Assembly: GCF_000703085.1 (NCBI RefSeq)
Contig: NZ_JNLL01000002.1
Location: 62,001 to 126,000, forward strand
Direction: 5' to 3'
Length of the DNA: 64,000 nt
DNA from: Persephonella sp. KM09-Lau-8
GTDB taxonomy: Bacteria > Aquificota > Aquificia > Aquificales > Hydrogenothermaceae
Part shown: positions 15,094 through 21,872 of the stretch, piece by piece
Layout: every line of letters starts with the position of its first letter
Numbering within the stretch: position 1 is the first letter of the stretch
Translations under genes and position numbers: made by a program
Notes under the pieces: model-generated
The model's database searches: none
Seen by the model: only the letters and a program-made list of their open reading frames with translations
What the model was told of the DNA's origin: nothing

Positions 15094-15621
15094 ATGAGAA
15101 ATCTTGCTGTTATAGAAATAACTGAAAGGAGGAAGGGTGCTTGTATAAAAAACTCTGACAACTCCGTTTCCCACTACCCGTTTTGCATCATAGACGGTGT
15201 TCCAAAAAAACACCAACTCCCAAAAGGAATTTATATGGGGGTGGTTAAAAGAATAATTGAAGACAGGAGAGGGAAGAACGTCCCTATTGTTGAAAAAATC
15301 TTCCCCCTTTATACCGAAAACAGCGAAGAAGATATAGTTCTTGAAATAGCCCTCAATCTTTCCTCTATTAAAAAAGAAAAAATCCCTACTGTCCTAAAAC
15401 TGCTTGAAAATGTCGTTTATTCGTGGGATTTGGAAAAGATAAAAACCCTTGTGAATGTTCTGCTTTTTGTTGATAAAGATATTCTGCTTGATGAAATCTC
15501 TGAAAATGACCTTGAAAAAGTTGAGGGATACCTTGCAATGCTTGAAATTTCAAAAGAAGAAGTTTTAGAAAAGTTAGAAAAAGCAGGAGAAAAGGAGAGA
15601 AAAAATGAAATCCTTTATTGA
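15094..15621 (+). CDS. hypothetical protein
   Basis: 175 residues, ATG with AGGAGG 7 bp upstream, starting at the base after the previous stop. The N-terminal half is beta-rich (RNLAVIEITERRKGACIK), the C-terminal half helical and acidic (LEKVEGYLAMLEISKEEVLEKLEK). No family recognised. It heads a tight run of small genes (15094-16449) that overlap or nearly touch one another. Confidence 0.5.
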   Translation: MRNLAVIEITERRKGACIKNSDNSVSHYPFCIIDGVPKKHQLPKGIYMGVVKRIIEDRRGKNVPIVEKIFPLYTENSEEDIVLEIALNLSSIKKEKIPTVLKLLENVVYSWDLEKIKTLVNVLLFVDKDILLDEISENDLEKVEGYLAMLEISKEEVLEKLEKAGEKERKNEILY

Positions 15622-15910
15622 AATAGATAAAAAAGGAAAAGTCAGGTTCTTCGAGGGAGACTTTGACCTTTCGGTTAAAAATAAAAAAGTTAAAAGAGTT
15701 TCCAAAATTGTCCCCCAAAACTTGCTGCTTAGAGTTGCTTTCGTCCTTATACGTTCTCTCGTTCCTGATAACTCTAAAATAGCAGACTGGACAAGAACAT
15801 GGAAATGTAACTGGATTGTAGTCCTTAATGGAAAAAAATATGGTAACTTTAAGAATAGAAAAAAAGCTATAGAATTTGAAAGAAAACTCTATATAGGAGA
15901 GTTAAAATGA
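15605..15910 (+). CDS. hypothetical protein
   Basis: 101 residues, overlapping the previous gene by 17 bp with GGAGA before the ATG. Basic, with SFIEIDKKGKVRFFEGDF at the N-terminus, which recalls the start of the DUF2997 protein, and KCNWIVVLNGKKYGNFKNRKKA near the end. No family can be named. Cytosolic. Confidence 0.45.
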   Translation: MKSFIEIDKKGKVRFFEGDFDLSVKNKKVKRVSKIVPQNLLLRVAFVLIRSLVPDNSKIADWTRTWKCNWIVVLNGKKYGNFKNRKKAIEFERKLYIGELK

Positions 15911-16236
15911 CAATAGGAGAAATTAAAAAATTCTTAGATCATCTGCTGACTATTGAAGATGCTGAAGAGGTCAACAAGGAAATTGAAAGATTCTCCTCAA
16001 ACCCTAAAACTTCATGGGAAGAAGCTGAATTTGTAGATTACTTTGCGTCTATTTTATTTCTTGTGAAAAAAGATACTATGCTTTACAGACAAGCACTTTA
16101 TCAGATTGAAACCAATTACCCTAAGTTTAAAGACTTAATCGAAAGCGAATTTTCCGAATATGGAATTAACGAAAAAATCCTCAAAGAAACAATAAAAAGA
16201 AAAATAAAGGAAATTGAAAATGAAATCCTACAATGA
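15907..16236 (+). CDS. hypothetical helical protein
   Basis: 109 residues, overlapping the previous stop (ATGA), with AGGAG 9 bp upstream. Almost entirely helical and acidic (TIGEIKKFLDHLLTIEDAEEV ... KEIENEILQ in outline). No family recognised. Confidence 0.45.
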   Translation: MTIGEIKKFLDHLLTIEDAEEVNKEIERFSSNPKTSWEEAEFVDYFASILFLVKKDTMLYRQALYQIETNYPKFKDLIESEFSEYGINEKILKETIKRKIKEIENEILQ

Positions 16237-16245
16237 GGTGCAATA

Positions 16246-16449
16246 GTGGTCAAAAAAGAGTTCTTAATCACACAAATAAATAAGGCATTAAAAAAGCATA
16301 ACTGCAAAACTTTTGTAGAAGTCTCTCTTGATATAAAAAATACCAATAAACTAATTATCTCTATTTTTGATAAAACGAAAATAAAATGTGTAGAAAACGC
16401 CATAAAAACAGAATTCCCTGAAACTAAATTTGAAATAAAAATCATTTAG
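16246..16449 (+). CDS. small basic hypothetical protein
   Basis: 67 residues starting at GTG (16246) after GAGGTG. Basic alpha/beta (KTFVEVSLDIKNTNKLIISI). It overlaps the convergent nuclease gene by 8 bp. The GTG start is the least certain point. Confidence 0.35.
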   Translation: MVKKEFLITQINKALKKHNCKTFVEVSLDIKNTNKLIISIFDKTKIKCVENAIKTEFPETKFEIKII

Positions 16450-16957
16450 CTGCATAATTTTTCAAAAAACCTACCATCGGCTGCCATCCACACACAACAA
16501 TAAAATCTTTATAATTCTTTATTCTATTCTCCTGTGCATTCGGTAGCCAAACAATGACCTTATAAGCTATCTCCTTTTGTCTGGCTATACTCCTTCTGTT
16601 CCTGTCCTGAAATATCCTTTTATCTATCTTCCTATAGGCTTTCACGTCTATAGCAATGTTCAAGTCTGGAATATATATATCTATATCCCCACCGCTTTTT
16701 AATTTCTTCCTGAATTCTATATCGTATGGAATCTTTTCCTTTAAAAATCTATAAGCTTCTTCTTCCAAAAGTATTCCATGCTTTCTTCTCTTGAAGCTAT
16801 CTCTGGCTGAAAGAAAGGCTGCAAGTGAGAAAGATAGAACAATAAGTCCCACTAATGCTTGCCCTTCATAAAACAAATATCCACTAAATAAAACTGCCAG
16901 CATAATTCCTAAATATGTAAAAAATCTCTCCTTTAGAAACCAAAAAGGTAACCTCAT
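16442..16957 (-). CDS. membrane-anchored NERD-like nuclease
   Basis: 171 residues: two membrane segments (about 14-50) and then a PD-(D/E)XK-type core, SGGDIDIYIPDLNIAIDVKAY, where the Asp and the DVK form the usual metal site. A helix with QKEIAYKVIVWLP follows. This resembles NERD/restriction-endonuclease-like proteins. Being on the opposite strand to its neighbours it is likely expressed alone. Its target could be incoming DNA or RNA at the membrane. Confidence 0.65.
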   Translation of the reverse strand: MRLPFWFLKERFFTYLGIMLAVLFSGYLFYEGQALVGLIVLSFSLAAFLSARDSFKRRKHGILLEEEAYRFLKEKIPYDIEFRKKLKSGGDIDIYIPDLNIAIDVKAYRKIDKRIFQDRNRRSIARQKEIAYKVIVWLPNAQENRIKNYKDFIVVCGWQPMVGFLKNYAAK

Positions 16958-17000
16958 GTCTAAAACCTTTTTCTATTAATCTTACCAGAACTGAAACCTC

Positions 17001-17054
17001 AAAAGTTTAAAAGAAATAAAAAGCCTATATATGTGAGGAGGCTAATAAGCCTCC
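17001..17054 (+). promoter_or_regulatory. leader stem-loop element, copy 13
   Basis: AAAAGTTTAAAAG, a further AAAAAGCCTATATATGTGA, then stem GGAGGCT/AGCCTCC with loop AATA (17037-17054). The 3' arm overlaps the next palindrome, so the two hairpins exclude each other. Confidence 0.6.
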
Positions 17055-17072
17055 TGATTTTAAAATCAGGAG
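17051..17072 (+). promoter_or_regulatory. palindrome sequestering the ribosome site of the SF1 helicase
   Basis: A perfect 22-bp palindrome: CTCCTGATTTT followed by AAAATCAGGAG. The AGGAG at its end is the ribosome site of the gene at 17079. Folding would hide the site; pairing of CCTCC with the upstream GGAGG (copy 13) would free it. Confidence 0.6.
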
Positions 17073-17078
17073 AAGATA

Positions 17079-18977
17079 ATGATTAAGAAGGAAATAAAAA
17101 AAGAAATAGAAAAGATTTTAAAAGAAAAAATAGAAGTTCCCTTCATAAGAGAAGGAAACTTTGTCAAGTTCAGAATGCCTGGGGAAATGGAAAGGCCCCA
17201 GGTTTTTATAAACGGCATTCCTTCCCGGTATAAAAAGCTGGGGGGGATGTGTTATGTGGAGGTAGAAGAAGGCCTCTATCCTCAAAAGGTAGAGGTCTGC
17301 GAAAATGTAGATATATGGAATATAGCAAATGATATGATTTCTGAAAATGATTCTCCATATTTTTCAAGAATAAAAATAGCTGAAAAACCTGTAGTTCTCC
17401 TTACAGACCCCTATCAGAAAGAAGCTATTGAAGAAGCTGTGGAAAATAACTACACACTCATATTCGGACCTCCAGGAAGTGGAAAGACTACGGTCATAGC
17501 TGAAATAGTAAAAAACGTGATAGGAGACGCCTACGACAAAATAGCTATTCTTTCGTTGTCCAACCTTGCTGTTGATAATGTTCTGGAAAGGCTTGGGGAG
17601 TTTAAAGAGGAAACAGTAAGGGTTGGAACTCCATTTTTAGATACCGTAAAAGAGATGACACCTGCCGTGAAAATAAAGGAAAGAAGAAAGCATCTAAGAA
17701 AAGAATATCTAAAAGCTTTAGCTTATGAAATAGCCAAATCTAAAACAGAATACTACCTAGACCAACTTGGAGAAAAAGAAATAACATACAGGGAAATAGA
17801 AAAAGAAATAGGGAATCTGACAAAGACAAAAATGGATAGAGCAATAGAAAAAACAGAGGAAAATATAAACCAGATAAAAAAGGAAATGGAAAAACTGGAG
17901 GGCAAAATTGACAGATTATCTGTATTTTCTTTCCTGAAGAAAAGAAAAATCCGGGAAAAGTTGCAAGCTCTGGAAAAACAGCTGGAAAAGGAAAGGGAGC
18001 TACTATCAAGCCTTTTCCTCAAAAAGGAAAAAGAACTTAAACCCCTTTCTGAATCCAAAGAATCCATGCTAAAAGCCCTGCTTGAAAAGAAAATAGCAAT
18101 AGCAGAAGAAATTGCAAAACTAAAAGCTAAGGCTAAAAAATTCAGTGAGAAGGCAAATAAATACAGAACAAGCAGGAAACCTGAAGATATAACAGAAGAA
18201 ATAGAAGTTCTGAAGACAGAAGAAAGAAGAGTGATCGCAAAAGCAAAAATAATAGGAACTACGATACATACGTTCCTGTTCAGATACAGAAAGTTCTCAT
18301 TCGATACCATCATAGTAGATGAGGTATCCCAAGTCCCTTATCCATTTATTGTTGTGCTTAGAAAAATGTGCAGAAGGCTTGTTCTTCTTGGAGACCCACA
18401 CCAACTTCCGCCTGTCACAAAAACAGGAATTCCTAATATATTCCACTTCGAAAAACCCCACGTTGTTTTAAGAAACGTAAGAAGATACCCTGATAAGATA
18501 GGAGCAATTGTAAACAAGCTCTACGGAGAAAACCTTAACTGCATCAGAAAAGGTGGAGAAATAAAATGGATTGATATAAAGGGAAAGGTGAAAAGGGAGA
18601 ATGGAAAGATATACAATGAAAAACATATACAAGAAATAGAAAAAATAGCCAAAAAAGATGGAAATATAGCCGTTGTTACACCTTACAAATATCAGGCATA
18701 CCTGCTTAGGAAGAAGGGAATAGAAGCAGGAACAATCCACTCGTTTCAGGGACAGGAAAGGGATGAGATAGTTATAGACCTGACAGACCCTGATTCAAAA
18801 TTCATAAACAGAAACATGCTGATAGTTGCACTGTCAAGAGCTAAAGAAAAGGTTGTAATAATCGGAGATTTAGATAAAGCATTAAACAGCAAGAACAAAA
18901 CTGTCAAACAGCTTGCAGAATTCTTTATAGAAGAAAAAAAGAAAGAAAAAGAAAGAAGAAGTAAAAGCTTAAATTAG
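17079..18977 (+). CDS. SF1 helicase, Upf1/DNA2-like
   Basis: 632 residues. Walker A GPPGSGKT near residue 130 after TDPYQKEAIEEA, then VDEVSQ near 413, GDPHQLPPV near 441, motif V HSFQGQERDEIVI and motif VI NMLIVALSRAKEKVVIIGD near 580. This is the Upf1-like SF1B family, 5'-3' translocases acting on RNA or DNA. A long coiled coil (about 210-390, Lys/Glu-rich) is inserted in domain 1B, as in eukaryotic relatives. Its leader can form two competing hairpins. Its 3' end overlaps leader copy 14. Confidence 0.85.
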   Translation: MIKKEIKKEIEKILKEKIEVPFIREGNFVKFRMPGEMERPQVFINGIPSRYKKLGGMCYVEVEEGLYPQKVEVCENVDIWNIANDMISENDSPYFSRIKIAEKPVVLLTDPYQKEAIEEAVENNYTLIFGPPGSGKTTVIAEIVKNVIGDAYDKIAILSLSNLAVDNVLERLGEFKEETVRVGTPFLDTVKEMTPAVKIKERRKHLRKEYLKALAYEIAKSKTEYYLDQLGEKEITYREIEKEIGNLTKTKMDRAIEKTEENINQIKKEMEKLEGKIDRLSVFSFLKKRKIREKLQALEKQLEKERELLSSLFLKKEKELKPLSESKESMLKALLEKKIAIAEEIAKLKAKAKKFSEKANKYRTSRKPEDITEEIEVLKTEERRVIAKAKIIGTTIHTFLFRYRKFSFDTIIVDEVSQVPYPFIVVLRKMCRRLVLLGDPHQLPPVTKTGIPNIFHFEKPHVVLRNVRRYPDKIGAIVNKLYGENLNCIRKGGEIKWIDIKGKVKRENGKIYNEKHIQEIEKIAKKDGNIAVVTPYKYQAYLLRKKGIEAGTIHSFQGQERDEIVIDLTDPDSKFINRNMLIVALSRAKEKVVIIGDLDKALNSKNKTVKQLAEFFIEEKKKEKERRSKSLN

Positions 18978-18998
18978 TGAGAGGGCTTGACAGCCCTC
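18958..18998 (+). promoter_or_regulatory. leader stem-loop element, copy 14
   Basis: AAGTAAAAGCTTAAATTAGTGA, inside the last codons of the helicase, then stem GAGGGCT/AGCCCTC with loop TGAC (18981-18998). It precedes the hairpin and the tRNA-like genes rather than a protein gene. Confidence 0.6.
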
Positions 18999-19025
18999 GG
19001 TTGAAAAAAGAATAAGTAAAAAAGT

Positions 19026-19074
19026 AACACCTCAGATAAAGGCTTTAAACTATGAGGTTTTTATCTGGGGTGTT
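19026..19074 (+). other. long inverted repeat before tRNA-like genes
   Basis: Arms AACACCTCAGATAAA (19026-19040) and TTTATCTGGGGTGTT (19060-19074), a 15-bp stem with one G/T pair. An alternative pairing CCTCA/TGAGG exists inside it. No T-run follows, so it is not an ordinary terminator. It may be part of the same transcript as the tRNA-like sequences. Confidence 0.5.
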
Positions 19075-19079
19075 GCCCA

Positions 19080-19159
19080 CCTGTAGGGGAGCACCAGGTT
19101 GCTCACTGCAAGATTTACCCCTCTTGCAGGAATTGCAGGTTCGAATCCTGCCTACAGGT
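19080..19159 (+). tRNA. tRNA-like gene with extended anticodon arm
   Basis: Acceptor CCTGTAG/CTACAGG (7 bp), D-stem GAGC/GCTC with loop ACCAGGTT including GG, and T-stem GCAGG/CCTGC with loop TTCGAAT are all perfect and correctly spaced. The anticodon arm is abnormal: CTGCAAGA/TCTTGCAG gives 8 bp with an 8-nt loop TTTACCCC instead of 5 bp and 7 nt. The gene is 80 nt with a 5-nt variable region and no encoded CCA. The amino acid cannot be assigned (UAC, ACC or a four-base UACC reading are all possible). Confidence 0.6.
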
Positions 19160-19164
19160 GCCCC

Positions 19165-19247
19165 GGGGGTGAAAAAGCCGCCTGCCAGGAAAGGGCCCTC
19201 TTGAGAGGGTGCGTGGGTTCGAATCTCACCGGACGAAGTAGCCCCCA
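19165..19247 (+). tRNA. degenerate or unusual tRNA-like sequence
   Basis: A canonical T-arm GTGGG-TTCGAAT-CTCAC (19213-19229) and a variable-arm-like hairpin CCCTC-TTGA-GAGGG (19196-19209) are present, with GGGGG at 19165 and CCCCCA at 19242. The acceptor fits only if 11-12 extra bases lie between the T-arm and CCCCC, and no normal D-arm is seen. It may be a decayed class II tRNA or a tRNA mimic. Confidence 0.3.
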
Positions 19248-19278
19248 AAAAGGCAACTACAAAAAAAGGAGAACAGAT

Positions 19279-19851
19279 ATGCGTCTAATAGAATTGATAT
19301 ACAACGAATACAAAAAAGCTCTTTCGCAGCAAAAAGTAGAAGGTAAAGCTCCGAAATTTAAAGTTTCCAAAGAGGAGGTAGATAAAATTTTGAAAACGAT
19401 TAATAAAATACAACCTTCCACAATAGAAAGAACAGAAAATATAGAAATCGGCAACGTTTACGAATATCCCGACGAGAATTTACCTATATTCTTCACAATT
19501 TTGGATAAAACAGAAGATTTATATATAGCTCTTGTTATGACACCTTACTGGCAACTTGCTTCTGATAAAGCTCTTATCGTAGATTTTGAACATCCTATTT
19601 CTAACAAATTTGCTGTTTTGCCAATAATTTTAAACTTAGATGAAGAATTTATTAAAAATGAAACCATTTATATTGGAAAACTGAAGAAAGAGGATATAGA
19701 TATACTTCAAAAATTCTATAACGGAGAAATTGAAGAACTTCCAAAAGATAGAAGAGGTCTTTCTTATCCTGAGGAAAAGGGTTTCTATCAGGAACAATTT
19801 TTAAAAGATGAAATTGAGAGAACCTTTAAACTGCAAGTATTTATGAAATAA
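19279..19851 (+). CDS. hypothetical protein
   Basis: 190 residues from the ATG at 19279 (AAAGGAG upstream). A helical N-terminus (KKALSQQKVEGKAPKFKVS) precedes an alpha/beta region with VYEYPDENLPIFFTILD and a Glu-rich C-terminus. No family recognised. It follows the tRNA-like sequences directly and could share their transcript. A hairpin with a T-run follows the stop. Confidence 0.5.
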   Translation: MRLIELIYNEYKKALSQQKVEGKAPKFKVSKEEVDKILKTINKIQPSTIERTENIEIGNVYEYPDENLPIFFTILDKTEDLYIALVMTPYWQLASDKALIVDFEHPISNKFAVLPIILNLDEEFIKNETIYIGKLKKEDIDILQKFYNGEIEELPKDRRGLSYPEEKGFYQEQFLKDEIERTFKLQVFMK

Positions 19852-19883
19852 AAAAAGAAAAGAAAGTAAAAGGTGAAAAATAT

Positions 19884-19918
19884 GTGGCCTCGCTTCGCTC
19901 GGCCACCGCCCCTTTTTT
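19884..19918 (+). terminator. terminator after the 19279 gene
   Basis: Stem GTGGCC/GGCCAC around an 11-base loop, then CGCCCCTTTTTT. It is preceded by AAAGTAAAAGGTG and a GTG, so it looks like a diverged leader element that acts as a terminator. Confidence 0.6.
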
Positions 19919-20012
19919 CATCTTCCAAAAATCCTCAATTTCCAGTTGAATTGACAAGTATATATATTATAGAGAGGAATTTTTGACAAATTTTCTAAAA
20001 CTTTTCTGAAAA

Positions 20013-20512
20013 GTGAAAAAAACTATCGAACCTCGCTACATATTGGAAATCAATCCTTAGAGGGCACTGTAAAGAAAAATCCGAAATTCTTAAAAGCTAA
20101 TCATAAAAAAACCAGCTGGAAAAAACTACCGAACCTCGCTAAACATTGATACTACTGGTGGAAAAAACGCCCAAACCTCGTTGAATACCTTTTTTGTCCT
20201 GGAAAAAACTACCGAACCTCGCTAAGCCTTGTCATTCGTGCTGGAAAAAACACCCGAACCTCATGAATATTGATATTCAAAAACCAGAGAGGAAGCAAAA
20301 AATGCAAATTGTTTGCAAAAAGTGGAAAAAACTACCGAACCTCGCTAAGCCTTGTCATTCGTGCTGGAAAAAACACCCGAACCTCGTGAGCATTGACACT
20401 CAAGGGCTGGAAAACAAGTAAAAAATGCAAATCATTCGCAAAAAGTGGAAAAAACTACCGAACCTCGCTAAGCCTTGTCATTCGTGCTGGAAAAAACACC
20501 CGAACCTCGTGT
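20013..20512 (+). repeat. field of nine approximately 26-bp direct repeats
   Basis: Nine units of GGAAAAAACTACCGAACC or GGAAAAAACACCCGAACC followed by TCGYT/TCGTG begin at 20013, 20116, 20158, 20199, 20241, 20322, 20364, 20445 and 20487. The last six form three two-unit blocks with a 123-bp period; the spacer inside each block (GCCTTGTCATTCGTG) is identical. The field stops where the 11-bp parC repeats begin. No gene is present here. It may be an extended centromere, an origin or a regulatory RNA region. Confidence 0.85.
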
Positions 20513-20618
20513 AACATTAGTGTAACATTTTTGTTACACATTTGTAACAACAGTGTAACACTTTTGTAGCATTTTCGTTACACTTATGTAACACTTTTGC
20601 AACATCTTTGTTACACTT
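20509..20618 (+). repeat. parC: parC-like centromere: ten 11-bp repeats
   Basis: Ten tandem units of the form NTGTAACACTT (half of them reading TTGTTACACTT) fill exactly 110 bp. Eight are 11 bp and one pair is 10/12 bp. They end one base before the parM extended -10 box. Plasmid R1 parC also has ten 11-bp repeats around the parM promoter, bound by ParR. One repeat per helical turn would place all ParR sites on one face. Confidence 0.8.
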
Positions 20619-20619
20619 T

Positions 20620-20628
20620 TGGTATAAT
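20620..20628 (+). promoter_or_regulatory. parM promoter (extended -10)
   Basis: TGGTATAAT is a perfect TGnTATAAT extended -10 directly after the last 11-bp repeat, so ParR bound there would block it. Confidence 0.7.
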
Positions 20629-20653
20629 AAAAAACTAAAAAATGGAGGCAGAG

Positions 20654-21580
20654 ATGAACGAAATAATAGCTATTGATACTGGGTTTTCTTCTGTTAAAGT
20701 AAAAACTAAAGAAAAGGAATTCAAATTTCCATCAGCAATCGCAACACATAAACCCTCTGCAATTTCTCTTGGAGAAGAACCCTCATATGTAGAATATCAG
20801 GGTAAAAAATATATAGTAGGAGAAGAAGCTCTCGACTATGACGACAAAAAATACGCACGTTCTATAGAATTCTTGCTTGAATATGCTCCTTTATTTGTAG
20901 CAGAAGCAATAAAAAGAATCAACAAAAAAATAGATACGTTATCTGTAGGGTTACCACTGGGATACTATATGAAACATAAAGAAGATTTAGAAAAAAAATT
21001 ATCTAAATTCATGATAAATGATGAGGTTTATGAATTTAACGTCTTGGTACATCCTCAAGGGGTTGGCATACTTGCAGATTATGTATATCACGAAAAACCT
21101 GAAGAAAACGAAGAAGGCTACGTATTGGACATAGGATTTAACACAGTAATAGCTGTAAGATACAAAGAACTAAAAGCAAAAGCCGAAGGTTCAAAACAAT
21201 ATGAATTATTTGGAATATCAAAAGCCATAGAAAATCTCCAGGAATATATAAAAGCTAAGTATGACCTAAACTTAAACTCGATAGAATCAAATGACGTGTT
21301 TTTAAAAGGATATTTAAAGGCCGGATATGGGAAGAAATATGACCTAACAGACCAAATAAATCAAATTATGGAAAACTACATTGATACCCTTTTAAAAACT
21401 ATAGAAGATGAGTTTGACAGACACCTAAAGAAAGCAGACAAGTTAATCATTGCCGGTGGTGGAGCTTACCATATTAAAAAATACCTTCCTGAAAAATATA
21501 AAGATTTCATACACATACCAAGCAATCCTGAATTTGCAAACGTTAGGGGATTCTACATACTCGGAAACGGAGAGGTATAA
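20654..21580 (+). CDS. parM: ParM-type actin-like ATPase
   Basis: 308 residues from the ATG at 20654 (GGAGG 5 bp upstream; an ATG at 20642 contains that site). Actin-fold motifs: phosphate-1 IAIDTGFSSVKVK at residues 4-16, phosphate-2 YVLDIGFNTVIAV near 157 and adenosine motif LIIAGGGAYHI near 268. ParM polymers push plasmid copies apart during segregation. The order parC-parM-parR matches type II partition loci. The N-terminal part looks nearer to archaeal-type and Alp actins than to R1 ParM. Confidence 0.85.
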   Translation: MNEIIAIDTGFSSVKVKTKEKEFKFPSAIATHKPSAISLGEEPSYVEYQGKKYIVGEEALDYDDKKYARSIEFLLEYAPLFVAEAIKRINKKIDTLSVGLPLGYYMKHKEDLEKKLSKFMINDEVYEFNVLVHPQGVGILADYVYHEKPEENEEGYVLDIGFNTVIAVRYKELKAKAEGSKQYELFGISKAIENLQEYIKAKYDLNLNSIESNDVFLKGYLKAGYGKKYDLTDQINQIMENYIDTLLKTIEDEFDRHLKKADKLIIAGGGAYHIKKYLPEKYKDFIHIPSNPEFANVRGFYILGNGEV

Positions 21581-21581
21581 A

Positions 21582-21866
21582 ATGAAGAATAAATCAATCC
21601 AAAAAAGAATTCCAAACAATCTTTATAAAAAATGCATTGAAATAAGCAATGCTTTACAGAAAGAAGAATTTTATATGGAATTGGGGTTTTTGACCCCTCC
21701 TTCCCCTAACGATGTTCTGAAAAAAGCATTGATACTGGGTCTTAAAGAAATAGAAAAAATGATGACAGAAAACAAAAAAGAAAACAAGCAGACACCAGAA
21801 AAGGAAGTCCCCAAAAATCACTCTGAGAAAATCTCTCCTAAAAGAATATTAGGGGATTTTGCGTGA
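21582..21866 (+). CDS. parR: ParR-like centromere-binding protein
   Basis: 94 residues, starting one base after parM. The N-terminal half has a ribbon-helix-helix outline (KSIQKRIPNNLYKKCIEIS). The C-terminal half is Lys/Glu-rich and ends in a short helix (KRILGDFA), which in ParR binds ParM. Position, size and the adjacent 11-bp repeats make the assignment; sequence similarity alone would not. Confidence 0.7.
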   Translation: MKNKSIQKRIPNNLYKKCIEISNALQKEEFYMELGFLTPPSPNDVLKKALILGLKEIEKMMTENKKENKQTPEKEVPKNHSEKISPKRILGDFA

Positions 21867-21872
21867 AACAGA

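Noticed and set aside
805-18998. Sigma28-type promoter reading of the leader element (AAAGTTT, about 11 bp, then a CATAA/CTAA word)
   Set aside because: A few copies fit (14366), but spacing to the second word drifts from 11 to 13 and the word is better explained as the hairpin loop. Kept only as an alternative.
19045-19281. Frames across the tRNA-like sequences
   Set aside because: They translate tRNA-like structure; the downstream gene has its own ribosome site and ATG at 19279.
20194-20421. 75-codon frame in the repeat field
   Set aside because: It is a by-product of the direct repeats; its peptide is the same short repeat and there is no ribosome site.
20013-20620. CRISPR array
   Set aside because: Spacers are themselves repeated and unit spacing is irregular; no cas genes are seen.
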